Assembly: GCA_002304505.1 (NCBI GenBank)
Contig: NCEH01000005.1
Span: forward strand, 1-64,000
Source of the DNA: Rhizobiales bacterium 32-66-11
GTDB taxonomy: Bacteria; Pseudomonadota; Alphaproteobacteria; Rhizobiales; Xanthobacteraceae
Direction of reading: 5' to 3'
DNA length: 64,000 nt
Shown here: positions 16,566 through 25,913 of the stretch, one piece after another
How positions within the stretch are numbered: the first letter of the stretch is position 1
Layout: each line of letters opens with the position of its first letter
Notes under the pieces: model-generated
What the model was told of the DNA's origin: nothing
Seen by the model: the letters and a program-made list of their open reading frames with translations, nothing else
The model's database searches: none
Translations under genes and position numbers: made by a program

Positions 16566-17393
16566 ATGGAAGCGATCACCACGCAGGGCGTCGCGATCCC
16601 GCGTCTCGGCTTCGGCACGTTCCGCATGCCCGGCGCCGACGCCCAGCCGGTCGTCGAGAGCGCGCTCGCGCTCGGCTACCGACATATCGACACGGCGGCG
16701 ATGTACGAGAACGAGGCCGCCGTCGGCGCCGCGATCGCGGCCTCCGGCGTGGCGCGCGACGAATTGTTCGTCACCACCAAGGTCTGGCACGACCAGCTTG
16801 CGCCCGATGCGCTCCATCGCGCCTTCGACACCAGCCTGCGCAAGCTCGGCCTCGATCATGTGGACCTCTACATGATCCACTGGCCCGCGCGCGACATGGA
16901 CATGGCGGCGACGCTGGAGGCGCTGATTGCGCTGCGCGAGCGCGGCCTGACGCGGGCCATCGGCGTGTGCAACTTCAATATGCCGATGCTTCGTCGCGCG
17001 GTGGAGGAGATCGGCGCGCCGATCGCGAGCGTCCAGCTCGAATATCATCCGTTCCTGTCGCAGGCGCCGACGCTGGCCTATCTTCAGGGGAAAGGCATTC
17101 CGCTGACCGCCTATGCGCCGCTCGCGCAGGGCCGGGCGGCGCACGACCCGACGCTTGCCGCGCTCGGCGCCAAGCATGGTTGCAGCGCCGCGCAGATGGC
17201 TGTCGCCTGGCTGCTGGATCAGCCGGGGGTCGCGGTGATCCCCAAGGCCGCCCGTCCCGAGAGCCAGCGGGCCAATCTCGATGCGCTCACGATACGGCTG
17301 GACGAGGAGGATCGCACCGCCATCGCCGCGCTCCCGAAGGACCAGCGCTTCGTGCGCCCACCCTTCGCGCCGGATTGGGACGCGACGGCGTAG
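16566..17393 (+). CDS. Aldo/keto reductase (2,5-diketogluconate reductase-like)
   Basis: A 275-residue TIM-barrel NADPH-dependent reductase. The catalytic tetrad is visible: Asp and Tyr in DTAAMYENE, Lys in TTKVW, His in MIHWP. IPKAARPESQRAN near the C-terminus is the NADP phosphate-binding motif. The start at 16566 follows a strong AAAAGGAGAAAATC. It should reduce small aldehydes or ketones. Together with the NmrA-like protein it looks like a reactive-carbonyl detoxification pair. Confidence 0.9.
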   Translation: MEAITTQGVAIPRLGFGTFRMPGADAQPVVESALALGYRHIDTAAMYENEAAVGAAIAASGVARDELFVTTKVWHDQLAPDALHRAFDTSLRKLGLDHVDLYMIHWPARDMDMAATLEALIALRERGLTRAIGVCNFNMPMLRRAVEEIGAPIASVQLEYHPFLSQAPTLAYLQGKGIPLTAYAPLAQGRAAHDPTLAALGAKHGCSAAQMAVAWLLDQPGVAVIPKAARPESQRANLDALTIRLDEEDRTAIAALPKDQRFVRPPFAPDWDATA

Positions 17394-17661
17394 GCAATCT
17401 ATGGACGCGGACTGCCAGAAGCGGACACCAGAGCGGCTCGATCGTGACACATCGTAGCCGCCGTATTCCATCGGCAGACGCCCTTTGCAGCAACGGAAGC
17501 TTCCTGGCAGCTCGGAAACACAGCCCTTCCGGCGGTTCAATGAAAACTCGCCGGGCCAGAGCTGCGGCAACGCAATCAGGTTGCGCGCCGCCCACATCTG
17601 CCGACGATGATGGCCAGCGTGATCACCACCGCCGTTGCGCGTTCGATACCATTGAAGATCG

Positions 17662-19137
17662 CTAGCAAGCGGAGGACCAAGTCTCCCGACGCCAGTCCGA
17701 AACCGCAAACGGAATCGCGCCCGCCAAGCCGGCGCAGACGATCGCGCCGAAGCGCGTATCGCCGGCAGGGGTGGGGACCACTTTGTGCCCGAGGGCCTGC
17801 AGCGCCGTGCGCGCAGGATGATCGCCTTCCACCAGCAGCCGACCATCCTCGCTCCGCCAACGCAGGCCATCGATGGCGGCCGGCAGGTTCTGTTCCTGCT
17901 CGAAGACGCGAATTAAAATCTGAAGGAGCGTCTGCACCTGCCCGTCCGCGCCGGGGGTCGCGAGCGCGAAGCAGGCGTCCCGTCCCTCCACCAGCACGGG
18001 GGCGAGCGTATGCACCGGGAGCTCCGACGGCCGGGCATGGTTGGGCGGCGTGGTGAATCCCCCCGCCCGGTTGTTCAACACGAAGCCGCCCTCGGGCACA
18101 TGGATGGCCGAGCCGAAATCGTCGAACACGGAAACGAGCGACGACACCACCATGCCCTGCGCATCGGCCGCCGCCACACCCGCGGTATGAAGATAGCTGC
18201 GCGGCCCACCCCGCAGGCTCGCGCGCGAGAGATCGACCGGCAACGGCTCGGACAAGAGGGCAGTCCCTTCGCCGGTCCGGTCTCGGAAGGCGAATGCCGC
18301 CTGGGTCAGCTCGATCAACGCATGTTCACGCACCGCCGCCGGCGGAGTCAGGTCGGCATAGGCCTTGAGGGCCATCAGCAGGAGGATACCCTGCGACATG
18401 GGCGGCTGGACGTGGATGCGCACGCCCTGCCAATCCAGCGAGAGCGGGCGGGTAATCACACTGCCGTGGGCGGACAGATCGCCAATGGCGAGGGCGCCGC
18501 GCCTGGACTGGACCGCCGCGGCCATGGCATGGGCCAGCGGGCCGCGATAGAACCACTCGGCACCATCGGCCCCGATGCCATGAAGGGTTGCGGCAAGCGC
18601 AGGCTGGCACAGCCGGGCGCCTTCTGCGGCATTGAAGAAGGGCCAGCTTTCTGCCCCGCCCCGCATGAGGCGCGCTTTCTGGACACCCACGGAATGCACC
18701 GTCTCGGCCCGCACCGGCACGCCGGATGCGGCGAGGCGCCGGGCGGGCGCCAGCGAGCGGGCGAGTGGAAGCGCACCGAAAAGGCGGGCGACGTTCGACC
18801 AGCCCATCACCAATCCAGGCACGGTCACGCTGCTGCCGTCGTCGCCGATCGGCCCCTCCAGACCTGCGGGGGCGGCGCCAGCGGCATTCACGGCCGTCAC
18901 GGATCCGTCCGGCGAGCGCACGAGAAAGAAGCCGTCGCCGCCGAGCCCGGCCGCTTCCGGCATGACCACGGCGATGACCGCCTGCGCCGCGATGGCCGCA
19001 TCCGCGGCATTGCCGCCTTCGGCCATCACCTCCAGCGCGGCCGAACTGGCCAGCGGGTGCGCGGTTGAAACGGCGGCGCGCGCGCCTCTCAGCGCGGGGC
19101 GGATGTGGGAGGAATAGGAATCCGGCAGCAAGGTCAA
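17662..19137 (-). CDS. Gamma-glutamyltransferase-family (Ntn) amidohydrolase, no signal peptide
   Basis: A 491-residue GGT-family protein with the opening VSTAHPLASSAALEVMAEGGNAADAA. GGT precursors cleave themselves before a catalytic Thr; the matching position is the Thr in YLHTAGVAAAD, followed by the conserved VFDDFGS and FVLNNRAGGF segments. Unlike classical GGT it has no signal peptide, so it probably acts in the cytoplasm. Cytoplasmic relatives such as HpxW (oxamate amidohydrolase) cleave small amides, so glutathione need not be the substrate. Last gene of the seven-gene operon, seven bases after hyuB. It probably cleaves the product of HyuAB; this is inference. Confidence 0.82.
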   Translation of the reverse strand: MTLLPDSYSSHIRPALRGARAAVSTAHPLASSAALEVMAEGGNAADAAIAAQAVIAVVMPEAAGLGGDGFFLVRSPDGSVTAVNAAGAAPAGLEGPIGDDGSSVTVPGLVMGWSNVARLFGALPLARSLAPARRLAASGVPVRAETVHSVGVQKARLMRGGAESWPFFNAAEGARLCQPALAATLHGIGADGAEWFYRGPLAHAMAAAVQSRRGALAIGDLSAHGSVITRPLSLDWQGVRIHVQPPMSQGILLLMALKAYADLTPPAAVREHALIELTQAAFAFRDRTGEGTALLSEPLPVDLSRASLRGGPRSYLHTAGVAAADAQGMVVSSLVSVFDDFGSAIHVPEGGFVLNNRAGGFTTPPNHARPSELPVHTLAPVLVEGRDACFALATPGADGQVQTLLQILIRVFEQEQNLPAAIDGLRWRSEDGRLLVEGDHPARTALQALGHKVVPTPAGDTRFGAIVCAGLAGAIPFAVSDWRRETWSSAC

Positions 19138-19144
19138 GGTCGGA

Positions 19145-20881
19145 TCACTCCCGGTCAGGTGGCGGCGGGCGCAGGGCGAGGGTGCCTACCATGTCGACAG
19201 CCGGCGGGATGCCGGCGATGACGACGCCATAGTCCCGCCGTGCGCCTTCCACGGTCACAAGCCCATCGATCACGTCGGCCAGAACTGCCTCGGGATCACG
19301 CTCCAAAGCGGGCCCAAAGCCGCCTCCGCCCGCCATCACATGGCGGAAAAGGTCGCCGGCATCCAGCGGCACCGGGGCGGTGAACAGCATGGGCAGCACG
19401 CGGGCGTTGCTGCCGGGATTGAGCACGCTTGAGCAGGGCGCGCCCTCCGCGCCGCCGTCGAGGCCGTGGGGCGGGAAATCCTGCTTGTCGGCCCGCACCG
19501 AGAGCGAAAGGCCGGTGGCAAGGGCGCGATACTCGCGCACGAGGCCGAGGCCCCCCCGCTGGCGCCCAGGTCCCGCCGTGTCGGCCACGTAGCCATAGCG
19601 CTCGATGCGGATCGGGTATTCCGCCTCGATCATCTCGATGGGCACGTTGGACTGGTTGGAGCACATGTGCGGAACCCCGGACTGCCCGTCATGGCCCTGC
19701 GCCGCGCCCCACGTGCCCATCACGCATTCGGAGAACACGAACGGCTCGCCACCCCGCCAACCGGCGATGGTCGGCAACGTCGAGCCGCCGGCCCCGTCCG
19801 CGGTGATCCGCTCGGGCACCGCCTGAGCCAGGGCACCGAACAGGCAGTCGGCGATGCGATAACCGGTGATGCCCCGTGCACCGCAGGGTGCGGGATGGGT
19901 GGCATTGACCAGCGTTCCTGCCGGCGCGACGACATGGATGGCGCGGGTGAAGCCGTGGCAATTGGGCACGTCCTCGCTCATCACCGAGCGCAGCGCGGCA
20001 TAGACGTTCGATTTGAGGAACGAGAGCGGCGCATTGATGCCCCCCTTGACCTGTTCCGCCGTGCCGGTCCAGTCGGTGGTCACGTCGCTTCCGGAAATGG
20101 TGACGGTCACCTTCAGCACGATGGGTGCCGGGTTTTCGCCGAGGCCGTCGATCCTGTCCTCGAAGCTGTAGACGCCGTCGGGCATCGCCTCGATCTGGAG
20201 CCGGGCGAGAGCCTCGGCATGATCGTGAAGCGCCTCGATGTGGCGCCGCATGGTCGGCGCGCCGTAGCGGGCGAAGAGCTCGCCATAACCGCGAATGCCG
20301 GCGCGGCAGGCGGCGATCTGCGCCTTCAGATCGCCGATCACCTTCTCCGGCACCCGGACGTTGGCCCGCACGATGTCGAGAATTGCGCCGTTCTCGACAC
20401 CGGCGTCCCAGAGCTTGAGGAACGGAAGCCGCAGCCCCTCCTGGAAGATCTCGGTCGCGCCGATGGAATTGCTGCCGGCCACGATGCCGCCCACGTCGGC
20501 ATGATGGGCGATGGTGGTGGCGAAGCCTTCCAGCATCCCGTCATGGAAAATGGGGGCGATGATGTAGATGTCGGGCAGATGCTGGCCCGAGGCGAGATAG
20601 GGGTCGTTGCCGATATAGAGGTCGCCCTCGCGGATCCGCCCCTCGAACTGGCCGATCAAGTGGCGCATGGCGTCATAGAAGCTGCCGAGGTGCATGGGCG
20701 TGGTCAGCCCCTGGCCCACGATGCGCCCTTCGGCGTCGCAGATGGCGGTCGAGTAATCCATGGAATCGCGCACGATCATGGAGTGCGCCGAGCGCATCAG
20801 GATGAGCGCCATCTCGTCGGCGACGGTGCTGAAACCGTTGCGGATGATCTCCAGGAGCAGGGAATCGATGCTGTCGTCCAT
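19145..20881 (-). CDS. hyuB: Hydantoinase/oxoprolinase B subunit (HyuB)
   Basis: A 578-residue hydantoinase B family protein, partner of HyuA in ATP-dependent hydrolysis of five-membered cyclic amides (N-methylhydantoin, 5-oxoproline) or in acetone carboxylase-type reactions. Family segments include RSAHSMIVRDSMDYSTAI, PYLASGQHLPDIYI, and a glycine-rich GGGGFGPALERDP near the end. The ATG at 20881 gives the family length and leaves eight bases after hyuA; a longer frame to 20941 overlaps hyuA. Part of the MLE-TRAP-HyuAB-GGT operon. Confidence 0.9.
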   Translation of the reverse strand: MDDSIDSLLLEIIRNGFSTVADEMALILMRSAHSMIVRDSMDYSTAICDAEGRIVGQGLTTPMHLGSFYDAMRHLIGQFEGRIREGDLYIGNDPYLASGQHLPDIYIIAPIFHDGMLEGFATTIAHHADVGGIVAGSNSIGATEIFQEGLRLPFLKLWDAGVENGAILDIVRANVRVPEKVIGDLKAQIAACRAGIRGYGELFARYGAPTMRRHIEALHDHAEALARLQIEAMPDGVYSFEDRIDGLGENPAPIVLKVTVTISGSDVTTDWTGTAEQVKGGINAPLSFLKSNVYAALRSVMSEDVPNCHGFTRAIHVVAPAGTLVNATHPAPCGARGITGYRIADCLFGALAQAVPERITADGAGGSTLPTIAGWRGGEPFVFSECVMGTWGAAQGHDGQSGVPHMCSNQSNVPIEMIEAEYPIRIERYGYVADTAGPGRQRGGLGLVREYRALATGLSLSVRADKQDFPPHGLDGGAEGAPCSSVLNPGSNARVLPMLFTAPVPLDAGDLFRHVMAGGGGFGPALERDPEAVLADVIDGLVTVEGARRDYGVVIAGIPPAVDMVGTLALRPPPPDRE

Positions 20882-20889
20882 TGTCGCCC

Positions 20890-22959
20890 TCACCCGACCG
20901 CGATGACCACGTTGCCATGCCCGTCGAGACGGGCCGTGCAATCCGGCGGCACCACCGAGGTGCCTTCGTATTCCTCGATCACCAGCGGTCCCCGGCGCGG
21001 CTCCGCCGTGAGATCGGCGCGGCCGATCACCGCCGTGTCGTGGCGACCGAGGGACCCGAAGAAGACCGAGCGCCGGCTCTCGGGCGTCCGCGACGCACGC
21101 GCCAGCAGTCCAACGGCATCGAGTATCGGCGGGCGCGCCGGCGGCACGCTCGCCGTCACGCGCAGGGCGACGATCTCCTTGGGGTGCTCGGGCGGCAGGC
21201 GGTGGCCATAGGTCGCCTCGTGCTCGGCATCGAATGTGCGAGCGATCCGGTCGAAGTCCAGCGGCTCCTCGTGCTGCGGCACCTCGACGGAAAGCTCGAA
21301 CGCCTGGCCGGCATAGCGCACGTCAATCCGCCGCTGCGAGACCACTTGATCCCGGCCGACCTTCAGCTCGGCGACGGCGGCAGCCTCCAGCTCCCTGAAG
21401 ATCCCGTCCACTTCCTCCCCCGGCGCGGTCGCGAGGCGACGCAGATAGCCGCGCGACAGGGCCATCTCCAGATCCGCGAACAGGAGGCCCACCGCGCTGA
21501 ACACCCCTGCAGCGGGCGGCACGACAACGGTGCGGATGCCGAGGGCGCGCGCGAGGTCGGCGGCATAGAGCCCACCCCCGCCGCCGAAGGCGAACAGGGC
21601 GAAGTCGCGCGGGTCGCGTCCGCGGTAGGTGGTCACGGCCTTGACCGCGCGCATCATCGTGGTAGCCGCGAGTTGCACGACGCCGTAAGCCAATTCCTCG
21701 ACGTCGCGCCCGTTCGCGACCGATGCGAGCGCCGCACGGGCAGCCTCGGCATCAATGGCTACGGTGCCGCCGGCGATGGCCGTCGGATTGAGATAGCCAA
21801 GAACCACGTTGGCGTCGGTGACAGTGGGCGCGGTGCCGCCACGGCCGTAGCAGGCGGGCCCCGGCCAGGCGCCTGCACTGTGCGGCCCCACCTTCAGATG
21901 GCCCGTCGCGTCCCGCCAGATGAGCGAACCGCCGCCCGCGCCGACTTCGGACACGTCGATCACCGGCAGCTTGAGGGCATATCCGCCCCCCTTTACCAGC
22001 CGGCTGGAGAGGGAGATGCCACCCCCGACCTCGTATTCGTCTGTGGAAACGTGGCGCCCCTTCTCGATCACCGCGGCCTTGGCGGTGGTCCCCCCCATGT
22101 CGAGGGTGATGATGTCCTTATAGCCTGAGAGGCCCCCCAGCCGGGCCGCTCCGATCACGCCCGCCGCCGGCCCGCTCTCGACGACCTGGGCCGGCTTTGC
22201 AACCACCGAGGCAATGTCCAGCAGACCGCCGCTCGACTGCATCATCCGAAGCGGCGCGGCGATGCCCTCGTCGGCGAGCTGCCGCTCCAGCGAGGCGAGA
22301 TAGGCCTCCACCGGCGGCCCCACATAGGCATTGATGACGGTGGTGCTGGTGCGCTCGTATTCACGCACCTCGGGCAGGACATCAACCGAGAGGGTGATGA
22401 AGCGTCCGGGCAACAGGGCGCGCAGCAGTTCGCCGGCGCGGCGCTCGTGGGCAGGATTTGTGAAGGCGTTCAGAAAGCACACGGCCACCGCCTCGATGTC
22501 GGCGGCGATGATCGCTGCGGCTATGGCGGCGAAGAAGGTCTCGTCGAGGGGTGTGACCACGCTGCCGTCGGCGGCCATGCGCTCGCGCACCTCGAAGCGA
22601 TGGCGACGCGGTACCAGCGGCTGCGGCTTCTGGTAGAGCGGCTCATAAAGGCGCGGCACGCGGATGCGCCGCAGTTCCAGCACGTCGCGGAAGCCCTCGG
22701 TGGTGATGAGAGCCGTCCGGGCGCCCTTGCCCTCCAGGATGGCGTTGGTGGCCACGGTGGACGCATGCAGGAATTCGGTGATCGCCGTCGGGGCAAGGTT
22801 CTCCCGCGCGAGGATCTGGCGGCAGCCGTCGAGGATGCCCAGCGCGTAGTCGTGCGGCGTGGACGGCACTTTGGCCGTTGCGAGTGCGCCCGTGTCCGAG
22901 AGCAGCGCGACGTCGGTAAAGGTGCCGCCGATGTCGGCGGCGAGGCGAAAGCCGGTCAT
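20890..22959 (-). CDS. hyuA: Hydantoinase/oxoprolinase A subunit (HyuA)
   Basis: A 689-residue ATP-binding subunit. DIGGTFTDVALL at residues about 9-20 and LDMGGTTAKAAVI in the middle are the two phosphate-binding motifs of the ASKHA fold; RTSTTVINAYVGP and SGPAAGVIGAARL are also conserved. With HyuB it should use ATP to open a cyclic amide. Sequence alone does not separate hydantoinase from 5-oxoprolinase; both are open. It lies 31 bases after dctM, in the same operon. Confidence 0.9.
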   Translation of the reverse strand: MTGFRLAADIGGTFTDVALLSDTGALATAKVPSTPHDYALGILDGCRQILARENLAPTAITEFLHASTVATNAILEGKGARTALITTEGFRDVLELRRIRVPRLYEPLYQKPQPLVPRRHRFEVRERMAADGSVVTPLDETFFAAIAAAIIAADIEAVAVCFLNAFTNPAHERRAGELLRALLPGRFITLSVDVLPEVREYERTSTTVINAYVGPPVEAYLASLERQLADEGIAAPLRMMQSSGGLLDIASVVAKPAQVVESGPAAGVIGAARLGGLSGYKDIITLDMGGTTAKAAVIEKGRHVSTDEYEVGGGISLSSRLVKGGGYALKLPVIDVSEVGAGGGSLIWRDATGHLKVGPHSAGAWPGPACYGRGGTAPTVTDANVVLGYLNPTAIAGGTVAIDAEAARAALASVANGRDVEELAYGVVQLAATTMMRAVKAVTTYRGRDPRDFALFAFGGGGGLYAADLARALGIRTVVVPPAAGVFSAVGLLFADLEMALSRGYLRRLATAPGEEVDGIFRELEAAAVAELKVGRDQVVSQRRIDVRYAGQAFELSVEVPQHEEPLDFDRIARTFDAEHEATYGHRLPPEHPKEIVALRVTASVPPARPPILDAVGLLARASRTPESRRSVFFGSLGRHDTAVIGRADLTAEPRRGPLVIEEYEGTSVVPPDCTARLDGHGNVVIAVG

Positions 22960-22990
22960 GGAATGCTCTTCGGAACAGAATGCGATTGTG

Positions 22991-24301
22991 TCAGGGTTGA
23001 AGCAGGTTAGGCAGCCACAGGACGATGGCGGGCCAGGCCGTCAACACCGTGAGGCAGGCGAGCATGAGCAAGCCGAACGGCGCAGCCGCCTTCGCGACGC
23101 GCGACAGCGGTTGGCCGGTGAGACCTTGCAGCACGAAAAGGTTGAAGCCCACCGGCGGGGTGATCTGCCCAAGCTCCACCATGATGACGAGGAACACCCC
23201 GAACCACAGCGGATCGAACCCGGCCGCAGTGACGAGCGGAAGCACCACCGGCATGGTCATGACCGTGATGGAGACGCCGTCGAGGAAGCATCCGAGCACC
23301 AGATAGAGGACGCCGATGGCGATGATGAGCTGATAGGGCCCGAGCCCGCTCTGCTGCACCACATGGGCAAGGTCGGTTGGAACGTGCAGGTAGGCGAGCG
23401 TCGTCGAGAGCAGCGAGGCTGAGATCATGATGGACAGGATCATGCAGGAGCTGCGTGCCGCCGCGAGGGCCGAGTCCTGCACCAACGAAAAGGACAGTTG
23501 CCGCGTGAACGCCGCGATGGCGAAAGTAGCGCCGACCCCCACCGCGGCCGCCTCGGTCGGCGTCGCGATGCCCGTGTAGATCGACCCCATCACGATCACA
23601 ATCAGGAGCAGCACCGGCCAAAGCCCGAGCACGGCGCGCACCGCCTCCGCGAGACTGAGGCGCATCTCGTCGGCCGGGGAAAGCGCAGGATTAAACCAAC
23701 AGCGCACCGCGATGAAGCAGGAGAAGACCCCGGCGATGAAGAAGCCGGGCACGAAGCCGGCGATGAACAGCTTGGCGATGGAGACTTCGGCGATGACGCC
23801 ATAGACGATCATCACGATGGAGGGTGGGATCAGCAGGCCGAGGCTGCCCGCGGCCGCCAGCGAGCCAATGGTGAGGTCAGTGTCATAGCCCCGCTGGGCC
23901 AGCGCCTTGGTGGTGATCTTGCCCACGGTCGCGGCGGTGGCGGCGCTTGATCCGCAGACCGCGCCAAACAGCGTGCATCCGGAGACGTTGGTGTGCAGCA
24001 GGCGACCCGGAACGCGGTTGGCAAGCGGCGACAGGCCACGGAACAACCGCTCGGCCACATCGGTGCGGAACACGATCTCGCCCATCCAGATGAACAGCGG
24101 AAGGGCCGACAATTCCCACCCCGTCGAGCTGCGGAAGACGGCGGTCTTGGCCAGCGCGGCGATGCGGTCAATGGGGAAGTCGAGCAGCAGGACGAGGCTG
24201 CTGACGCTGACGAGCAGGATGCCGGCGAAGATCCAGACGCCGGCCCCAAGGAAGGCGAGGACCAGGAGGAACACGGCAAAGCTGAGGCTGTAGGCGCCCA
24301 T
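22991..24301 (-). CDS. dctM: TRAP transporter large permease (DctM)
   Basis: A 436-residue membrane protein with about 12 segments. GCTLFGAVCGSSAATAATVG and SLGLLIPPSIVMIVYG are hallmarks of the DctM subunit, and ITPPVGFNLFVLQGL ends the family core. It forms the sodium- or proton-driven channel for a carboxylate delivered by DctP. The frame is open far upstream, but ATG at 24301 starts the first helix and follows GGGGAGC. It sits 29 bases after dctQ. Confidence 0.9.
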   Translation of the reverse strand: MGAYSLSFAVFLLVLAFLGAGVWIFAGILLVSVSSLVLLLDFPIDRIAALAKTAVFRSSTGWELSALPLFIWMGEIVFRTDVAERLFRGLSPLANRVPGRLLHTNVSGCTLFGAVCGSSAATAATVGKITTKALAQRGYDTDLTIGSLAAAGSLGLLIPPSIVMIVYGVIAEVSIAKLFIAGFVPGFFIAGVFSCFIAVRCWFNPALSPADEMRLSLAEAVRAVLGLWPVLLLIVIVMGSIYTGIATPTEAAAVGVGATFAIAAFTRQLSFSLVQDSALAAARSSCMILSIMISASLLSTTLAYLHVPTDLAHVVQQSGLGPYQLIIAIGVLYLVLGCFLDGVSITVMTMPVVLPLVTAAGFDPLWFGVFLVIMVELGQITPPVGFNLFVLQGLTGQPLSRVAKAAAPFGLLMLACLTVLTAWPAIVLWLPNLLQP

Positions 24302-24330
24302 GATAATGCTCCCCGGCGGTGCGGGCCGGA

Positions 24331-24861
24331 CTATTCGGACGTGACGTCGGCGACCGTGATCGTCGCGGCGGGATCGACGGCGAGGCGCAGCGCATAGGCC
24401 GCGAGTTGCAGGGCGAGGAGACCGAGACCGAAGGTGAATATCGCCTCGGGAATCCAGAGCGGCACCTCCAGCAGCCCGGTGCTGACGCTGTGCTCCCTGA
24501 AGCTGCGCAGCGCGGACTGGCCGAACGCGCGTGTGAGCAGCAGCACCGGGACGAGCGCGAGCAGCGCGCACCCGATCTCCGCGGCCCGCCGCGCAGCCGG
24601 CGGAAGGCGAGCGAGCACCAGCTGGACGCGGATCATCTCGCCGCGCCGGAGGGTGGCGGCCATGGCGAGCACCGTCATGGCGCCGACGCCATATCCGACC
24701 ACCTCGTCCACGGCATAAGTGGAGGTGGCGAACACGTTGCGCAGGAAGATCTCCAGCAGGATATGCCCGGTCGCCACGGCGAGCATCACGGCCGCGACCG
24801 CAAGAGCCGCCGTACCCAGCACGGCGGCAATCCGATCGAGCAGGCGCGCGACGGCGATCAT
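24331..24861 (-). CDS. dctQ: TRAP transporter small permease (DctQ)
   Basis: A 176-residue protein with four hydrophobic segments, as usual for DctQ. ILLEIFLRNVFATSTYAVDEV matches the family segment after helix 1-2, and LRRGEMIRVQLV follows helix 2. It stabilises DctM and helps receive the DctP-bound ligand. Its ATG overlaps the dctP stop (24858-24861), a sign of translational coupling. Confidence 0.85.
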   Translation of the reverse strand: MIAVARLLDRIAAVLGTAALAVAAVMLAVATGHILLEIFLRNVFATSTYAVDEVVGYGVGAMTVLAMAATLRRGEMIRVQLVLARLPPAARRAAEIGCALLALVPVLLLTRAFGQSALRSFREHSVSTGLLEVPLWIPEAIFTFGLGLLALQLAAYALRLAVDPAATITVADVTSE

Positions 24862-25877
24862 TGATGCCCGACCTTCTGGGCGAAAGTGTCGAGGATCGAC
24901 TTTCCGGCGGCGCGGGTCTTGTCCAGCCACTCCTTGATGGCGGGCTCACGGGCCTTGGCGAGGGCATCCAGGAAGGCCGGAGGAGCATCCTTGACGATCT
25001 CCGTCTTGTTCTCGCGCAGCACCTCGTAATTCTTGGCTTCCCAGGTGCGTACGGCGGCCCAGTCGCGCGCTTCAGCCGCCACGGCGGCGGCGCTCACTGC
25101 CTTCTGCTGCTCTGGCGCGAGTTTACCGAAGGCATCGACGCTGACGGCTGTGATGTTGAGCGGGAAGGCATAGCCGAGATCGTTGAACACCGGCGTGAAT
25201 TCCCAGAGCTTCAGCGAGCGCCCGCCATCCGCGGAGGTGAGGACGGCGGCAAGGTTGCCGGTGCCGAGCTGGGGCACCACGTCGCTGAAGCTGACCTGCA
25301 GCGGCGCGGCCCCGAGATTCTTGAACGTGATCGTCCCGTTCACGTCATAGGTGCGGATCTTCAGGCCCTTGAGGTCGTCCACCGCGCGCAGCGGCTTCTT
25401 GGCCCAGATGCCGGTCGGCGGAAAGGGCGAAGAATAGAGGAGCTTCTGTCCGTTCCGCGCCAGCGCCGCCTCATAGGCCGGGCGGGCGACGTCGTAGAGC
25501 ACCTTCGCCTCGTCCAGATTGCGCGCGACGAAGGGCAGCGACGACAAGAGGAACACCGGCTCCTGCCCGGAGAAGGCGCCGGCAAGGCTCTGGGCCAGTG
25601 GCAGCACGCCGTCGCGCACCGCGTTGAGGTGGTCCTTGTTCTTGAAGCCCAGCGCGCCGCCATGGTGCACGGTGATGACCACCTGGCCGCCGGTGGCCTT
25701 GGCCACGTCCTCGGCGAACGCGGTCGCGCCCTCCCCGGGCAGCGAGTTCGCCCGGTCCTCCATGGACATGTCCCACTTCACCTGGGCCGCGGCCGGCCCG
25801 GCGGCGAGGACGAGGGCACAAAGGGCGGCGGCGAGCGCTTGGCCGCGGCGGGGGCCGCGAAATGTCACGGGCATCAT
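24858..25877 (-). CDS. dctP: TRAP transporter solute-binding protein (DctP)
   Basis: A 339-residue periplasmic receptor. Residues 1-31 are a signal peptide (basic start, ALAAALCALVLAAGPAAA). DctP signatures include ARNLDEAKVLYD and LKGLKIRTYDVNG, where the Arg (RTYD) normally makes the salt bridge to the ligand carboxylate. The ligand is therefore probably an acid. It follows the enolase-superfamily gene by 36 bases and should give the operon its substrate specificity. Confidence 0.9.
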   Translation of the reverse strand: MMPVTFRGPRRGQALAAALCALVLAAGPAAAQVKWDMSMEDRANSLPGEGATAFAEDVAKATGGQVVITVHHGGALGFKNKDHLNAVRDGVLPLAQSLAGAFSGQEPVFLLSSLPFVARNLDEAKVLYDVARPAYEAALARNGQKLLYSSPFPPTGIWAKKPLRAVDDLKGLKIRTYDVNGTITFKNLGAAPLQVSFSDVVPQLGTGNLAAVLTSADGGRSLKLWEFTPVFNDLGYAFPLNITAVSVDAFGKLAPEQQKAVSAAAVAAEARDWAAVRTWEAKNYEVLRENKTEIVKDAPPAFLDALAKAREPAIKEWLDKTRAAGKSILDTFAQKVGHQ

Positions 25878-25913
25878 GTCAGTTCCCTTTCTGGTTCGCC
25901 CCGCAAGCGGGCG

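Noticed and set aside
17394..17661. Possible gene remnant between the aldo/keto reductase and the GGT-like gene
   Set aside because: Short frames with a hydrophobic stretch exist on the minus strand, but none has a start, ribosome binding site or family match.
22991..24988. A 665-residue frame that would fuse DctM to an N-terminal extension
   Set aside because: The extension overlaps the dctQ and dctP genes in another frame and is low-complexity; the DctM start at 24301 has a ribosome binding site.
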